A DNA stretch of 38,032 bases from WJLY01 sp964399265 (GCA_964399265.1 CAYNQF010000016.1:1-38032); one strand, 5' to 3'. Shown: positions 1 to 8,812, numbered from the stretch's first letter. A program made the numbers and translations. Notes: a model not told the origin generated them from the letters alone.

Positions 1-421
1 CCTCCTGGAAGGGAGACGGGAAGAATGCGGAGGCGGCGTGCGACTCGTGGTGGTCGAGGAAGAGCATCTCACCTTCGAAGCCCAACTCGCGCCGCAGGTA
101 GTCCTTCATCCACAGCTTCTTCTTGACCCACAGCGGCACCGCCTTGATAAACGATTCGATCCCCTTGGGAGCGAACTGGAGGTAGGTCTCGAGTATGCGC
201 TCAAACTTGATGAGGGGCTTTTCGTAGAAGGTAACGTAGTCGAGTTCGGCCGCGGATATTCCCGCCTCATTCAGGACGTACTCGATGGCCTTCTTCGGAT
301 AGCTCAGGTCGTGCTTCTTCCGTGTGAAGCGCTCTTCCTGAGCCGCCGCCAAGAGCACCCCATCCTTGACGAGGCAGGCGGCACTGTCGTGATAGAAGGC
401 GGAGATGCCTAGAATAGTCAT
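1..421 (-). CDS. Carbamoyltransferase, NodU/CmcH family (5' part only)
   Basis: The reading frame begins at the ATG at 421 and is still open at the left window edge (140 codons seen). It starts MTILGISAFYHDSAACLV, continues with AAAQEERFTRKKHDLSYP, FYEKPLIKFERILETY and ends near LDHHESHAASAFFPSPF. This is the hallmark N-terminus of the NodU/CmcH carbamoyltransferases, a large TsaD/Kae1-like ATPase-fold domain that moves a carbamoyl group from carbamoyl phosphate to sugar or antibiotic hydroxyls. The family is usually about 550-620 aa, so roughly three quarters lies outside the window. The start is fixed by family alignment; the Shine-Dalgarno (GGGGGAAG) is rather distant. Proteins of this type often sit in cell-surface glycan or secondary-metabolite loci; the nearby SGNH hydrolase is compatible with glycan modification, but the substrate cannot be read from the sequence. 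Confidence 0.93.
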   Translation of the reverse strand, partial: MTILGISAFYHDSAACLVKDGVLLAAAQEERFTRKKHDLSYPKKAIEYVLNEAGISAAELDYVTFYEKPLIKFERILETYLQFAPKGIESFIKAVPLWVKKKLWMKDYLRRELGFEGEMLFLDHHESHAASAFFPSPFQE

Positions 422-726
422 CTTGAGAAGTCTCTTCCCCCATCCAGCGTCGTTCAAGATGAGAACCGAGCCGCGGGCGAACACCACGGTTTCCGCGCCA
501 CGGCGTTGATTCGGAGACAACATTGCAACTATACGCAACTGCACGGCTCACCGCAAGATAAGGCTCAGGAGCGCGGCCGCGGCGGCTCCTTCCTGTGGTC
601 GTTCAGGTCCTTGGAATAGCAATTCCCGGGCCACGGGGAGAGACATCGGCATGGCCATGAGCTGATATTCAATAATGACGGGAATGTCGCGCGAACACGG
701 GCCGTCTCACGGGATTGACCGCTCGG
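422..726. other. Intergenic region without a gene
   Basis: About 305 bp between the hydantoinase stop and the carbamoyltransferase start, both on the minus strand. It holds the putative promoter at 528-556 and a small 5-bp hairpin (GGAAT / ATTCC, 613-626). No frame here looks like a conserved protein, and no clear terminator with a T-tract follows the hydantoinase stop. Confidence 0.7.
528..556 (-). promoter_or_regulatory. Putative sigma70 promoter of the carbamoyltransferase gene
   Basis: Read on the minus strand: -35 TTGCGG (551-556), 17-bp spacer, -10 TATAGT (528-533, five of six consensus bases). The predicted start near 521 leaves a leader of about 100 nt before the ATG at 421. The -35 is weak, so this is a pattern match only. 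Confidence 0.45.
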
Positions 727-2121
727 CTATGCGGGGCGGCGCCCCGGACGTTGGCAGACGGGACCTCTACGGACAAAGGACCCGTGGCCGGCTTCGCCGA
801 CGAGTTCTCTGTCTCTCACCACCCAGTTACCACGCGACATCGTCGACACCGGCCACCCCCTTACGCGAATCCCTTCGTACGGGGAGTAGTCCGTGTACCC
901 GTGCACCAGCTCGGGAGTTATCGTCTCCTCCAGTGACGGGTCGAACAACACGATGTCGGCGTCGCTGCCCTCCGACAGCGTGCCCTTGCACGGGTGGAGG
1001 CCGAAGATCTCCGACGGCTGTGTGGAGAGTCTGTCCACGAGTTCATTCTCTGACATTCTCCCCGAGTTGACGCCGTAGTGCCACATGAGGGGAAGCAGCG
1101 TGCCCACGCCCGGTACGCCCATGGGGATCTTGCGGAAGTCATCCGCCCCGGAGTCCTTGTCCGCGGCCATGAACTCCGCGTGGTCGGTGGCCACCACCTG
1201 TATGACCCCGTCCTCGAGCCCCTCCCAGAGGGCCTCGGAGTGCGCGGCCGACCGGAGCGGTGGGCACGTGGCGTATCTCTGGCCGTCGGGTCCCTTGAGC
1301 TTCGACTCGTTCAGAACGAGGAAGTGAGGACACGTCTCGGCATAGAGTTCGACTCCGAGTTCCGCAACCTCGTAGATGGTCTCAACGGCCTCGCCCGTGG
1401 ACACGTGGACGATGTAGACCGGGGCCCCGGCATCGTACGCCGTTCGGACCACGCTGCTCACCGCCTCGCCTTCGGCGTAGCTGGGCCGGCTCGCGGCGTG
1501 GTCAAAGGGACTGAGCCTCCCTTGCTCGGCGAACCGCCGCGTGTTGCGGTCAATAATCCACTCGTTCTCGCAGTGGACCTCGGCAAGTCCGCCGTACCTC
1601 GCCATCAGCTGGAACGCCCTGTGAAGCTCGTCGTCCTCGCTCTTCCAACCCTCACGGGAGTAGACCGTGAACATCTTGAACGAAGGCACGCCCGCCTCGA
1701 TGAGTTCGGGGATCTCGTCGTCTTCACGCTCGTCCCAGTGGATCAGAGCGACGTGCGAAGCGAAGTCAATGTAGCACTTACCTTCCGCCTGGTCCTTGAG
1801 GACCTGCAGAGACTCCATGAGGGTCTGGCCCTTCTCGGGCATGGCGTAGGTGATGAACGTGGTGACGCCTCCGAACGCGGCTTCGCTGGTCGTGTCGGCA
1901 AACCCCGAGGAGAGTCGACCGCGAAGGTCGAGTCCGACATGCACGTGCGCGTCGACTACGCCCGGCATCACGAGCAGTCCCGACGCATCGCACACCTCCG
2001 CGCCCGGAGGGGTCTCGATGTGCCTCCCCACGGCCGAAATCCGCCCGTCCTCGACGAGGATGGAACCCTGGTACGAGTCGATTTCCGTGACGAGCCTTCC
2101 GCCCCTTATGAGAATGCTCAC
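727..2121 (-). CDS. Dihydropyrimidinase / D-hydantoinase family amidohydrolase
   Basis: A 464-aa cytosolic amidohydrolase that opens cyclic amides such as dihydrouracil or 5-substituted hydantoins to N-carbamoyl amino acids. The binuclear metal site is complete: His59 and His61 (DAHVH), Lys149 (SFKMF, the lysine expected to be carboxylated), His183 (EVHCEN), His239 (IVHVS) and Asp313 (ATDHAEF). Length matches the family (about 460 aa). The start is GTG, preceded by GGAGGAAGA. The gene follows an alpha/beta hydrolase at 69 bp and probably shares its promoter at 3166-3194. In the same window preT/preA encode the reductase that makes dihydropyrimidines, which favours a dihydropyrimidinase role; the beta-ureidopropionase for the third step is not seen. 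Exact substrate (dihydropyrimidine or hydantoin) is uncertain, since the family is poorly separated by sequence. Confidence 0.92.
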   Translation of the reverse strand: MSILIRGGRLVTEIDSYQGSILVEDGRISAVGRHIETPPGAEVCDASGLLVMPGVVDAHVHVGLDLRGRLSSGFADTTSEAAFGGVTTFITYAMPEKGQTLMESLQVLKDQAEGKCYIDFASHVALIHWDEREDDEIPELIEAGVPSFKMFTVYSREGWKSEDDELHRAFQLMARYGGLAEVHCENEWIIDRNTRRFAEQGRLSPFDHAASRPSYAEGEAVSSVVRTAYDAGAPVYIVHVSTGEAVETIYEVAELGVELYAETCPHFLVLNESKLKGPDGQRYATCPPLRSAAHSEALWEGLEDGVIQVVATDHAEFMAADKDSGADDFRKIPMGVPGVGTLLPLMWHYGVNSGRMSENELVDRLSTQPSEIFGLHPCKGTLSEGSDADIVLFDPSLEETITPELVHGYTDYSPYEGIRVRGWPVSTMSRGNWVVRDRELVGEAGHGSFVRRGPVCQRPGRRPA

Positions 2122-2136
2122 TCTTCCTCCGTTGGT

Positions 2137-2207
2137 CCTCGATGGTACACTCGACCGACTCCTCGATGGGCCCCTCGATCGGCTCCTCGCTCAGCCCTCG
2201 ATGAAGT
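2137..2207. repeat. Degenerate 12-bp tandem repeat (about six units)
   Basis: On the plus strand the unit is CCTCGATnnnnn. Units lie at 2137-2148, 2149-2160 (ACTCGACCGACT, degenerate), 2161-2172 (CCTCGATGGGCC), 2173-2184 (CCTCGATCGGCT), 2185-2195 (11 bp, one base short) and 2196-2207. The array spans the last codons and stop (2191-2193) of the alpha/beta hydrolase and most of the gap before the hydantoinase. The period of 12 keeps a coding frame except at the 11-bp unit, which contains the stop. Confidence 0.75.
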
Positions 2208-3066
2208 CAGCCACGGCCCCCGCGAGCGTCTCCTCGAACCCGAGGTATGTGTGGTTCGCGCCCTCGACGATGATGACCTCCACGCACGGTGAGGACCTGG
2301 CCTCCTCCCTCATGAGAGCCGCGGCCTCCTTCACGGGCACTGTAACCGCCTCCTCCACGTCCCCGAACGTCGCCAGGATGGGAATCCGCAGCGAGCCGAG
2401 CACGGAGTAATCCCCGGAGCGTCCGAGACGGAACGGGAAGACATCAGTCTTGCGGGCGTTCCCGTAGAGCGCCGCCACCGTCGCCGCCGAGAAGGGCACA
2501 ACGTAGCCCGCCTCCAGGAGTGTATCTCCCGCGCCCTCGGCAGCGAGCCGCTGCGCTTCGACGACCACCTCGTCCAGCGGCTCCCCCAGCGCCTGTTCCC
2601 TCAGCCCGAACATGTCGGGAGGTGATATCAGCACGGCGCCCACGGCGCGCGGGTCTCTGCGCTCATTGAGGTAGTGGAGCGTCTTGTTCGTGCCGAGACT
2701 GTGTCCCTCGAAATAGATCTCGGAGTGTCCACGCTCCTCGAGAAACGAAGCGCATCCCCCGATGTCCAGCAGGCACTCGTCGAAGATGTCGTAGCTGGAA
2801 CCTCCGAGCCTTACCTGCGTTCCTGCGCCGAGGCCCATCAGATTATCGGAACGGTAGTCGTGCCCCCGGTTGTTGCAGGCGAGGAACGCGAGCCCCTCCT
2901 CCACCACGGCCCGCGCCAGAGAACTCACGAATCGGTTCTCATAGAAGTTGCCGGCGAGCCCGTGTGTGTGGAGCACGGCACGGCGCGCGCCTCCCTCGGG
3001 AACGACATAGAGGCCGACCAGCTCCAGGCCGTCCTCGGCCTCGACACGCACCAGTTCGCTCCTCAT
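2191..3066 (-). CDS. Alpha/beta hydrolase
   Basis: A 291-aa serine hydrolase of the alpha/beta-hydrolase fold with no signal peptide, hence cytosolic. The oxyanion-hole strand is HTHGLAGNFYENRF, the nucleophile elbow is GHSLGTNKT, and the catalytic histidine is probably in EGANHTYLGFEE near the C-terminus. This layout is like DUF1749-type or acyl-transferring serine hydrolases; the substrate is unknown. I chose the ATG at 3066 because GGAGGGAGAGG sits just before it; a GTG at 3102 would add 12 residues without a better ribosome site. The hydantoinase gene follows in the same direction, so the enzyme may serve a linked amide or ester step, but that is inference. A 12-bp minisatellite covers its last codons. 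Confidence 0.85.
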   Translation of the reverse strand: MRSELVRVEAEDGLELVGLYVVPEGGARRAVLHTHGLAGNFYENRFVSSLARAVVEEGLAFLACNNRGHDYRSDNLMGLGAGTQVRLGGSSYDIFDECLLDIGGCASFLEERGHSEIYFEGHSLGTNKTLHYLNERRDPRAVGAVLISPPDMFGLREQALGEPLDEVVVEAQRLAAEGAGDTLLEAGYVVPFSAATVAALYGNARKTDVFPFRLGRSGDYSVLGSLRIPILATFGDVEEAVTVPVKEAAALMREEARSSPCVEVIIVEGANHTYLGFEETLAGAVADFIEG

Positions 3067-3165
3067 CGCCTCTCCCTCCGATCGCGGGCCCCGCATCTCC
3101 ACCGTCCGCCGGTGGCGGGCTCCTGCATCTTCACATCCCCGCCACGTTTACGGCGCACTTCATGC

Positions 3166-3194
3166 ATTGTAGCCCAGACCCCAGTGCGCTCCAA
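3166..3194 (-). promoter_or_regulatory. Putative promoter of the alpha/beta hydrolase-hydantoinase operon
   Basis: On the minus strand: -35 TTGGAG (3189-3194), 17-bp spacer, -10 TACAAT (3166-3171, five of six). Start predicted near 3159, giving a leader of roughly 90 nt. It lies in the 195-bp gap between divergent genes; a small hairpin (CCACCG / CGGTGG) sits in that leader. The -35 is poor. Confidence 0.4.
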
Positions 3195-3261
3195 GGGGCG
3201 GCTGGTACGGACGGTAACAACGGTCTTGCGACCTCTTGTGTGGAGATATAGCCTTGGAAGC

Positions 3262-4454
3262 ATGTCGATGAGTCTGCTCCAGACATCACAACGTGCGAAG
3301 GACAGGCCGCCGAGGCGCGGCACTGCCCGGCGCGTCCTTGCCAACCTGGCCCTCTTGGTCGTCGCCGTAGTGGTCACTCTCCTGCTCGCCGAGGGGCTCC
3401 TGCATCTCCTGGGCGGCCACGCGCTCACGATGGGAAGGTACGCGAAACTCCCCAATGTCTGGGGCCCGGGCGCGGGCCTGCCGTGGGTCCTGAGACCCGG
3501 TGCGGTCGGCCGTCACGTGGATGGATACGGAGAGTTCGACTGCGAGTTCGCCATCAACTCGCTCGGTCTCCGTGGCGATGAGATCGAGGCAAGGAAGCCA
3601 GAGGGCGTCAAGCGCACGCTGCTGCTGGGCGACTCGGTCACGGTGGGTTGGGGCGTCGAGCAGGACGAGACGTTCGCCGCCAGACTGCAGTCGATACTGA
3701 ACGCCGAGACGCGCGAGAGTCGCCGTGGCGACGCCTCCCCTACTACCAACCAGGTCCTGAACTGCGGGTGGGCGTCCTGGAACTCCACGGACGGCGCCTA
3801 CGTGTTCCTGCTCCATCGTCTCGATGAGTTGAACCCCGACCTCGTCATTCTCGACTACTTCCTCAACGACGCGGCCGAGCTTCACCCGTCGTGGTGGCGC
3901 CCCGCCGCGGCGGCACTACCTGAGACTCTCCGTCCCGAGCCGGGTCCGGAGGACGAACGAGTCAAGACACCCAGTCTGTTCGACAGGTGCCGCATCTTCC
4001 TTGGTCACAGATCGTACCTGTACAATCTCGCGAGGGAGCGGCTCGCCGGGAGGATCAGACAGCTCTCACGCGGCAGCGACCTGTTCACGCTGGAGCGAGC
4101 CCTCAACGACGAGTACCCCGCGGCCGCGGTGATGCTGTTCACGGAGGAGTATCCGCCCGAGGTGGAAGAACGGCTTCGATTGACGGAAAGACTTCTGGTG
4201 GGAATGAACGACCTGTGTGCCGAACACGGTGCCCGGTTCGCCGTGGCGATCGTGCCGGCCGACTTCCAGATCCTGGAGTGGAAACGAGAGCGGAGTGGAA
4301 TCCTGCCGATCGTGTTCCACGATCAGCCATACGTCGAGGGCAAGGCGCAGCAGGTCATAGCCGGAATGTGCCGGCGGAACGGCATCCCCGTTCTCGACAT
4401 GCTGCCGGCCTTTGTCGACAACGCGAGCGACGACCTCTTCTTCGAATGGGATCC
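3262..4454 (+). CDS. Membrane-anchored SGNH/GDSL hydrolase, 3' end lost in assembly gap
   Basis: The only plus-strand gene. A basic N-terminus (residues 1-26) precedes one membrane span (about 27-50), so the enzyme domain is probably extracytoplasmic. Block I is GDSVTVGWGVEQDETF with nucleophile Ser125; NCGWASWNS fits the glycine block and YFLNDAAE the asparagine block (Asn202). After 397 codons the frame ends at ...FFEWDP, exactly where SGNH enzymes usually carry the DxxH catalytic pair, so Asp may be the last visible residue and the His lies in the N run. Start: ATG at 3262 with GGAAG just upstream; the ATG at 3268 is equally possible. Such anchored SGNH proteins often remove or add acyl groups on surface polysaccharides; here the substrate is unknown. 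It converges on the cohesin operon. Confidence 0.85.
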
Positions 4455-4554
4455 NNNNNNNNNNNNNNNNNNNNNNNNNNNNNNNNNNNNNNNNNNNNNN
4501 NNNNNNNNNNNNNNNNNNNNNNNNNNNNNNNNNNNNNNNNNNNNNNNNNNNNNN
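4455..4554. other. Assembly gap (100 N)
   Basis: Exactly 100 N, a conventional placeholder for a gap of unknown size. It truncates the SGNH hydrolase gene on the left and the cohesin-protein gene on the right. Distance and even order across it are only as good as the scaffolding. Confidence 0.98.
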
Positions 4555-5446
4555 CGATCTGAAGGGCCTCGAAGCAGAGCGTGAAGAGCGAGCCCGGCCC
4601 GTCCACGGAGGTTCCAAGGAACGCACCGTCGACGAGCACGGCATCCGAAGGCTGACCGTCGCCGTACCAGTAGAGCGCCGTCGACCCCGGATGCGCGGCC
4701 ATCAACCCGGCCTCCTCGACGTCCGTCAGGTCGAGGAGCGCCTCGTCGAAGTCAATGAGCATGTGAAATCCCGTCAGCCCCTCGACCAGCTCGTCTATCG
4801 CTATCTCTACGCAGACCTCCTGGCCCAGGATCCCGCTCTGGTGCTCCGGCTCCACGTAGACGCGACCGGCCGGCCTTATCTCCACGTCACCGGAGTCCCC
4901 GACACATGGGATCGACATGTTGTCGATGTCACGGAGGTCCAGGCTCGTGAAGAGCAGGTCCGAGACTCCTGCCGCCTTCGCCCTGAACTCGATCGTCGCC
5001 ACCGGGCCTGGGCCGTCCACCGCGCCGCCGAGTATGGCCCCGTTCACGATCAGGCTCGAATCCGCCGAGGCGGTCCAGTAGAAGAACGTCTCTCCCGGAT
5101 ATCCAAGGGGAAGGTCGCCTTCCTCGACGTTCACCAGGTCCAGCAGGGCGTCATCGAAGCCAATGACGAAGTCGTATCCTGTCACGCCTTCGGTCCACTC
5201 GTCGAAACACACGTCGACCAGGAAGTGCTCGAACTCGCCGACCTCCGAATGACTCGGGTCGAAGTAGACTTGTGCGATCGAAACGACCTGCGGATCGCCG
5301 TCCTGCGAAGGCACGACGGTCGTTGGCGCCGCGGAGGACACGGCGGCGAGCAGAATGAGCGTCGCGGCCGACCACAGCGGTCGCGAGATCGCCCGGACGC
5401 GCCTCCGCTGTTCGCGTCCCCGTCGGAAACTGTCCAGAAGGCCCAT
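4555..5446 (-). CDS. Exported protein with two tandem cohesin-like domains (C-terminus lost in gap)
   Basis: The ATG at 5446 has an ideal GGAGG five bases upstream. The 297 visible codons give a basic leader, a hydrophobic segment (about 25-40) with a likely cleavage after SSAA, then two cohesin-like domains. Domain 1 (about 58-192) reads VYFDPSHSEVGEFEHF, YDFVIGFDDALLDLVNVEEG, IVNGAILG, DGPGPVATIEFRA, TSLDLRDIDN. Domain 2 (about 196-297) repeats the pattern (FHMLIDFDEALLDLTDVEEA, LVDGAFLG, VDGPGSLFTLCFEA) and is cut by the gap. Cohesins are jelly-roll beta-sandwiches that bind dockerins or act as structural modules. A FlgD-like tail would be expected in the missing part, as in the neighbours. 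It is the last visible gene of the run, 19 bp after the stop of the gene before it. Confidence 0.85.
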
Positions 5447-5465
5447 CGTACCTCCAGTGGATTCT

Positions 5466-6248
5466 CTACCGCACCAGCACGACCCTGCCGCGCCGCTCGC
5501 CACCTTCTACCCTGGCGACGGCGAAGTAGACCCCGCTCGGACACCGACTACCGTCGTCCCGTGTGCCGTCCCAGCCGACCGCCGCGCCCAGATGTCCCGA
5601 GGGACACGCGTACCAGTATCTCACGAGCTGCCCCGCTGCATCATACAGACGGAGCTCCGAGGCGCGCCCGCTCCGTTCACTCCCGAGCGTGAGCGTGGTG
5701 CTCCCACGGCAGGGGTTCGGGGCAGCCACGATCCTCGCGTTCCCAGACTCCGTATCCTCTTCGACGCCCGTCGCCGGCATCACCGTTATCGTCGCGTCGA
5801 TCGCTTCGACAGGTTGGATCGGTTCTCTCTCTATGTCGCGCAGGTCGACCGCGACAATGTGAACGGCCGACGTCCCCCACGACGACGCCCGGCAGGTCAG
5901 GTGTACCAGTTCACCGGGGCAAATGGCGTAGGCCCAGTAGCCGAGCGTAACGTCGTTGCACGAGTGGTGGCCCGGACCGAGAACGTCCCAATCATACATC
6001 GTTCCGTAACCGCACTCGGTGAAGAGCGTCCCCTCGTCGGCCGAGGTCAGCTCCACGATGTCCGGATCGAACTCGAACTCGACCAGGAAACACGTAAGCG
6101 TGTCCGTGCCGGCATCGACGCGGATGCCCATCGTGAATGTATCGCCCTCCCCGACCTCCAGATACGACGGCGACACGAACACGGTCGGATACGCCGCCGC
6201 ACCGGGCGATAACCCCACTACCAGCGCTGTCACTGCAAGCCATCGCAT
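5466..6248 (-). CDS. Small exported cohesin-like protein with FlgD/T9SS-like tail
   Basis: 260 aa. A short signal peptide (about 1-19, cleavage near GAAA) is followed by one cohesin-like domain (about 22-157: VFVSPSYLEVGEGDTF, VEFEFDPDIVELTSADEG, PGELVHLTCRA, AVDLRDIEREPI). A short linker leads to the FlgD-like tail (about 170-260) with APNPCRGST, LRLYDAAGQLVR, GWDGTRDDGS and SGVYF, ending RRGRVVLVR. I used the ATG at 6248 because the signal peptide begins there; translation further upstream is arginine-rich and implausible. GAAAGAGAG upstream is a modest ribosome site. Tails of this type resemble T9SS type-A sorting domains, suggesting export across the outer membrane and surface attachment. 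It is a minimal version of the larger proteins upstream, lacking a dockerin-like module. Confidence 0.87.
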   Translation of the reverse strand: MRWLAVTALVVGLSPGAAAYPTVFVSPSYLEVGEGDTFTMGIRVDAGTDTLTCFLVEFEFDPDIVELTSADEGTLFTECGYGTMYDWDVLGPGHHSCNDVTLGYWAYAICPGELVHLTCRASSWGTSAVHIVAVDLRDIEREPIQPVEAIDATITVMPATGVEEDTESGNARIVAAPNPCRGSTTLTLGSERSGRASELRLYDAAGQLVRYWYACPSGHLGAAVGWDGTRDDGSRCPSGVYFAVARVEGGERRGRVVLVR

Positions 6249-6271
6249 GGCGCTGCTCTCTTTCCGCGTTC

Positions 6272-6326
6272 GGGAGAGCCGGGCGCGACCGAGGCGCAAG
6301 CGCCGCCGGTCTACGCCCGGTCTCCC
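6272..6326 (-). repeat. Composite intercistronic hairpin
   Basis: In the 113-bp space between two cohesin genes an almost continuous stem forms: GGGAGA (6272-6277) with TCTCCC (6321-6326), CCGGGCG (6279-6285) with CGCCCGG (6314-6320), GACCG (6287-6291) with CGGTC (6307-6311) and GGCG (6293-6296) with CGCC (6301-6304). Only single-base or two-base bulges interrupt the 22 pairs. No T-tract follows on the minus strand, so it is not a typical intrinsic terminator; transcript stabilisation or partial attenuation is likelier. Confidence 0.7.
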
Positions 6327-6361
6327 AGCCTCGCCCGGAGAGCGGTTCGGGGAGGCTTCTT

Positions 6362-8812
6362 CTACTTCGCCAAGACCATCTTCCTCGTCAGCCGCGAGCC
6401 TTCGGTCTCGAGAACGTAGAAATAGATGCCGCTCGACAGCGCCGAGCCGTCGCAGCCGCGCCCGTCCCATCGAACGGCGCTTCTACCCGCCGGAACAGGT
6501 CCGTCCAGCAGCCTTGCCACCACCCTGCCCACCGCCGAGTAGACGGTGAGCGTCGCGTGACACTCACCCGGTACGTCAAACGATATGTGTGTGAACGGGT
6601 TGAACGGATTCGGCGTGTTCTGCTCGAGCGACACGCCGCCCGCGACGGAGTCGTCCGCGTTGAGCAGAAGTCCCTCTCCGACACACGGAACGGCGCGGTT
6701 CTCCTCGCTCCTCACACGAACTTCCGAAAGCGTGACGCGAGTCGGACTGCAGGCCTTGACCCGGAAGCGCGCGGCGCCAACCGGACCTGACGCTAATACC
6801 ACGCGCCCCGGGCCAAGGAGTGCCAGATCGAAACGCGCTGTGCCGTCGCACTCGTTTGCCGCGTAGAGAAAGATCGCTTCCTCGTCGTCGGCCAGACGCG
6901 GGTCGGCGCATCCGCCCAGGAACTCGAGGACGCGAGGGTCGTACTCCAGCGAGCACGAGAGTCCCCTGAACGGGAACGCGCCGCCTGAGACCTTGAGAAC
7001 GACGTCGACCTCATCCCCCTCTGACAGGCGGGAGGCATCTGCAGCGAGTGCGAGTCGCAGCTCACCAGCGGGTTCGGACACGCCGGGAAGAGCCCCGCTC
7101 CACTTCCACGCCGGGTCGACCCTCCCGTAGTTCATAGCGACGACCATCAGGTCTTCGAAATCGATCCGGTTGTCGGTCAGCGGTATCCCGAACCTGCTGG
7201 AGTCGTCGGTCGGTCCAACGTCCATCTCCGGCTCGTAGTGCGGGTCACCGTCCTGTGAGTAGTACGAATACGACAGCACGACCTTGTCGTAGAAGTCCAC
7301 GTACCCGTCGTAGTCAGGGCCACCAGGGGGACCGTCCACGTCCGCGAGCCAATAGGACGTCGACCTATCCTGGGCCGACGGAGCAGCCGGTGAGTAGTTG
7401 CCGGCGAAGTCGCGCGTGAACGCCGTGTAGTAGTAGACGTTGCGCGTGTTGTCGGTGAACACCTCGTCGTCGTATGTCTGCGCTCCCGTGCCGGGGACGA
7501 ATGCCACCATCACTCCGTTGGCCGGCCAGGCCGGGTAGCCGGCGGGCGTCATGGCATCGTCATACTCCGGGTACGCGTGAAATCCCCACGGCTTGCGCAC
7601 GATGAGCGTGCCCTCTATCGGAGCGTCCCGTTCCTCCGGGACGGTCCATGAGAGATGGACCCTGTTGTGACCGGGCATTGCTACGAAGTCGACCGGCGCG
7701 GGCGGGTCCGTCCGGTCGACCACCGTGGTGCAGTCGGGAACGGGCGGCGCGCCCTCGACGTTCCCGACTGCGTCGGTGGCGATCGTGTAGAAGTCGTAGG
7801 TGCCTTCCGTGTCGGCCTGGAAGTAGACGGGCCCGACCGGGAACGTTCCGTTGAACTGCTGGTACGGCCCTCCGTCCACACGATACATGAGCCTGACCAA
7901 AGCCACACCGCTCGTGGCGTCGGTTGCGGTAACAGGGATCCAGAAGGCCATGGTGTCGTAGTACGGGTCCACGGGCCCTGCGGCACTGGAGGGCGGCGAC
8001 GCGTCCTGCGTGGAGCTGACGCTGGCGGCGTTCTCCGAGGTGTTCCACAGGTCGTCCCTGCATCTCACCCTGTAGTAGTAGATCTGCCCGTCGCTCAGAT
8101 TGACGAACGTCGCGTACGTGAGCGGAGTGCACCCGCTGGACATGTGGATGGGGCTGAATTCAGGGTTGTTTGCCGACTCGCCGCAGTAGCCCACGGCCCC
8201 GGTGGCGCTCTCGTCGGACCAGTAGATGGTCCTCGTAAGTCCCGGGCTGTAGGCCGGGAGCGGTGCGATCACCGGAACGTCCGGAGGAGTGTTGTCAAGC
8301 TCGAGCGTCCCCCCTGACAGGTCAGAGTCGATCGGAGAGTTGTCCGGGCCCCGGAGGACGAGTTCCACGATCTGCACCGGGCTGACGCCGTCGCCCGTGC
8401 TCCTGCCGGAGAACCGTATCTCGAAGAGCTCTCCCGGACCCTGGACCCCGCCTGTCGCGCCGAGGATCGACCCGTCTACGACCACACGATCATCGCCGTC
8501 GATGGTCGTGAAGAAGGCGGTCGTTCCAGCGGACGGTAGGAGGTCGCCCTCGAAGACATCGGCGTCGGCATCGGCGACGTACACGTACTCATCCGCGAAC
8601 TCAACGACGGCGTGAAATCCCCTAAGCCCCTCCCCCACGGACGTTCCGTCGTAGGTCACCTTCAGTCTCGCGAACGTCGAATCGCCTCCGACCCTCTCGA
8701 AGGCCGGGTCGAACCCGACCAGCGCCTCCCCGCGCTCCGCTGCGGCACCGCACTGCGCGGTGACAGCCAGAGAGATGAGGAGCAAGCCGAAAGAGAGCAC
8801 CCCGGTTCTCAT
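6362..8812 (-). CDS. Exported multidomain protein: cohesin-like, Ig/FN3, dockerin-like, cohesin-like, FlgD tail
   Basis: 816 aa with signal peptide (about 1-25). Cohesin-like domain 1 spans about 28-172 (FHAVVEFADEYVYV, VVDGSILGA, GPGELFEIRF, LVLRGPDNSPI). Ig-like segments with WSDESATGAVGY and VDRTDPPAPV lead to an FN3-like domain (about 368-485; HNRVHLSWTVP). A dockerin-like module (about 487-565) has two loops, DYDGYVDFYDKV and TDNRIDFEDLMVVAMNYG, the first with acidic spacing like dockerin calcium loops. Cohesin-like domain 2 spans about 582-715, and the FlgD/T9SS-like tail 730-816 (NTPNPFNPFTHISFDVP, WDGRGCDGS, SGIYFYV, RKMVLAK). ATG with GGAG nine bases upstream. Cohesin and dockerin-like modules on one chain could allow polymerisation or intramolecular docking; that is inference. 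No catalytic domain is recognised. Confidence 0.88.
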   Translation of the reverse strand: MRTGVLSFGLLLISLAVTAQCGAAAERGEALVGFDPAFERVGGDSTFARLKVTYDGTSVGEGLRGFHAVVEFADEYVYVADADADVFEGDLLPSAGTTAFFTTIDGDDRVVVDGSILGATGGVQGPGELFEIRFSGRSTGDGVSPVQIVELVLRGPDNSPIDSDLSGGTLELDNTPPDVPVIAPLPAYSPGLTRTIYWSDESATGAVGYCGESANNPEFSPIHMSSGCTPLTYATFVNLSDGQIYYYRVRCRDDLWNTSENAASVSSTQDASPPSSAAGPVDPYYDTMAFWIPVTATDATSGVALVRLMYRVDGGPYQQFNGTFPVGPVYFQADTEGTYDFYTIATDAVGNVEGAPPVPDCTTVVDRTDPPAPVDFVAMPGHNRVHLSWTVPEERDAPIEGTLIVRKPWGFHAYPEYDDAMTPAGYPAWPANGVMVAFVPGTGAQTYDDEVFTDNTRNVYYYTAFTRDFAGNYSPAAPSAQDRSTSYWLADVDGPPGGPDYDGYVDFYDKVVLSYSYYSQDGDPHYEPEMDVGPTDDSSRFGIPLTDNRIDFEDLMVVAMNYGRVDPAWKWSGALPGVSEPAGELRLALAADASRLSEGDEVDVVLKVSGGAFPFRGLSCSLEYDPRVLEFLGGCADPRLADDEEAIFLYAANECDGTARFDLALLGPGRVVLASGPVGAARFRVKACSPTRVTLSEVRVRSEENRAVPCVGEGLLLNADDSVAGGVSLEQNTPNPFNPFTHISFDVPGECHATLTVYSAVGRVVARLLDGPVPAGRSAVRWDGRGCDGSALSSGIYFYVLETEGSRLTRKMVLAK

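Noticed and set aside
660..726. Terminator after the hydantoinase gene
   Set aside because: CCCGTG occurs twice in the same orientation, which cannot pair, and no stem with a T-tract is found.
2674..3261. In-frame extension upstream of the SGNH hydrolase start
   Set aside because: It is antisense to the alpha/beta hydrolase and lacks family similarity; the ATG at 3262 directly precedes the membrane anchor and has a ribosome site.
6362..8812. Lipoprotein signal at AQC in the 816-aa protein
   Set aside because: The residues before Cys21 (VTAQ) do not fit a lipobox; a standard signal peptidase site shortly after is more likely.
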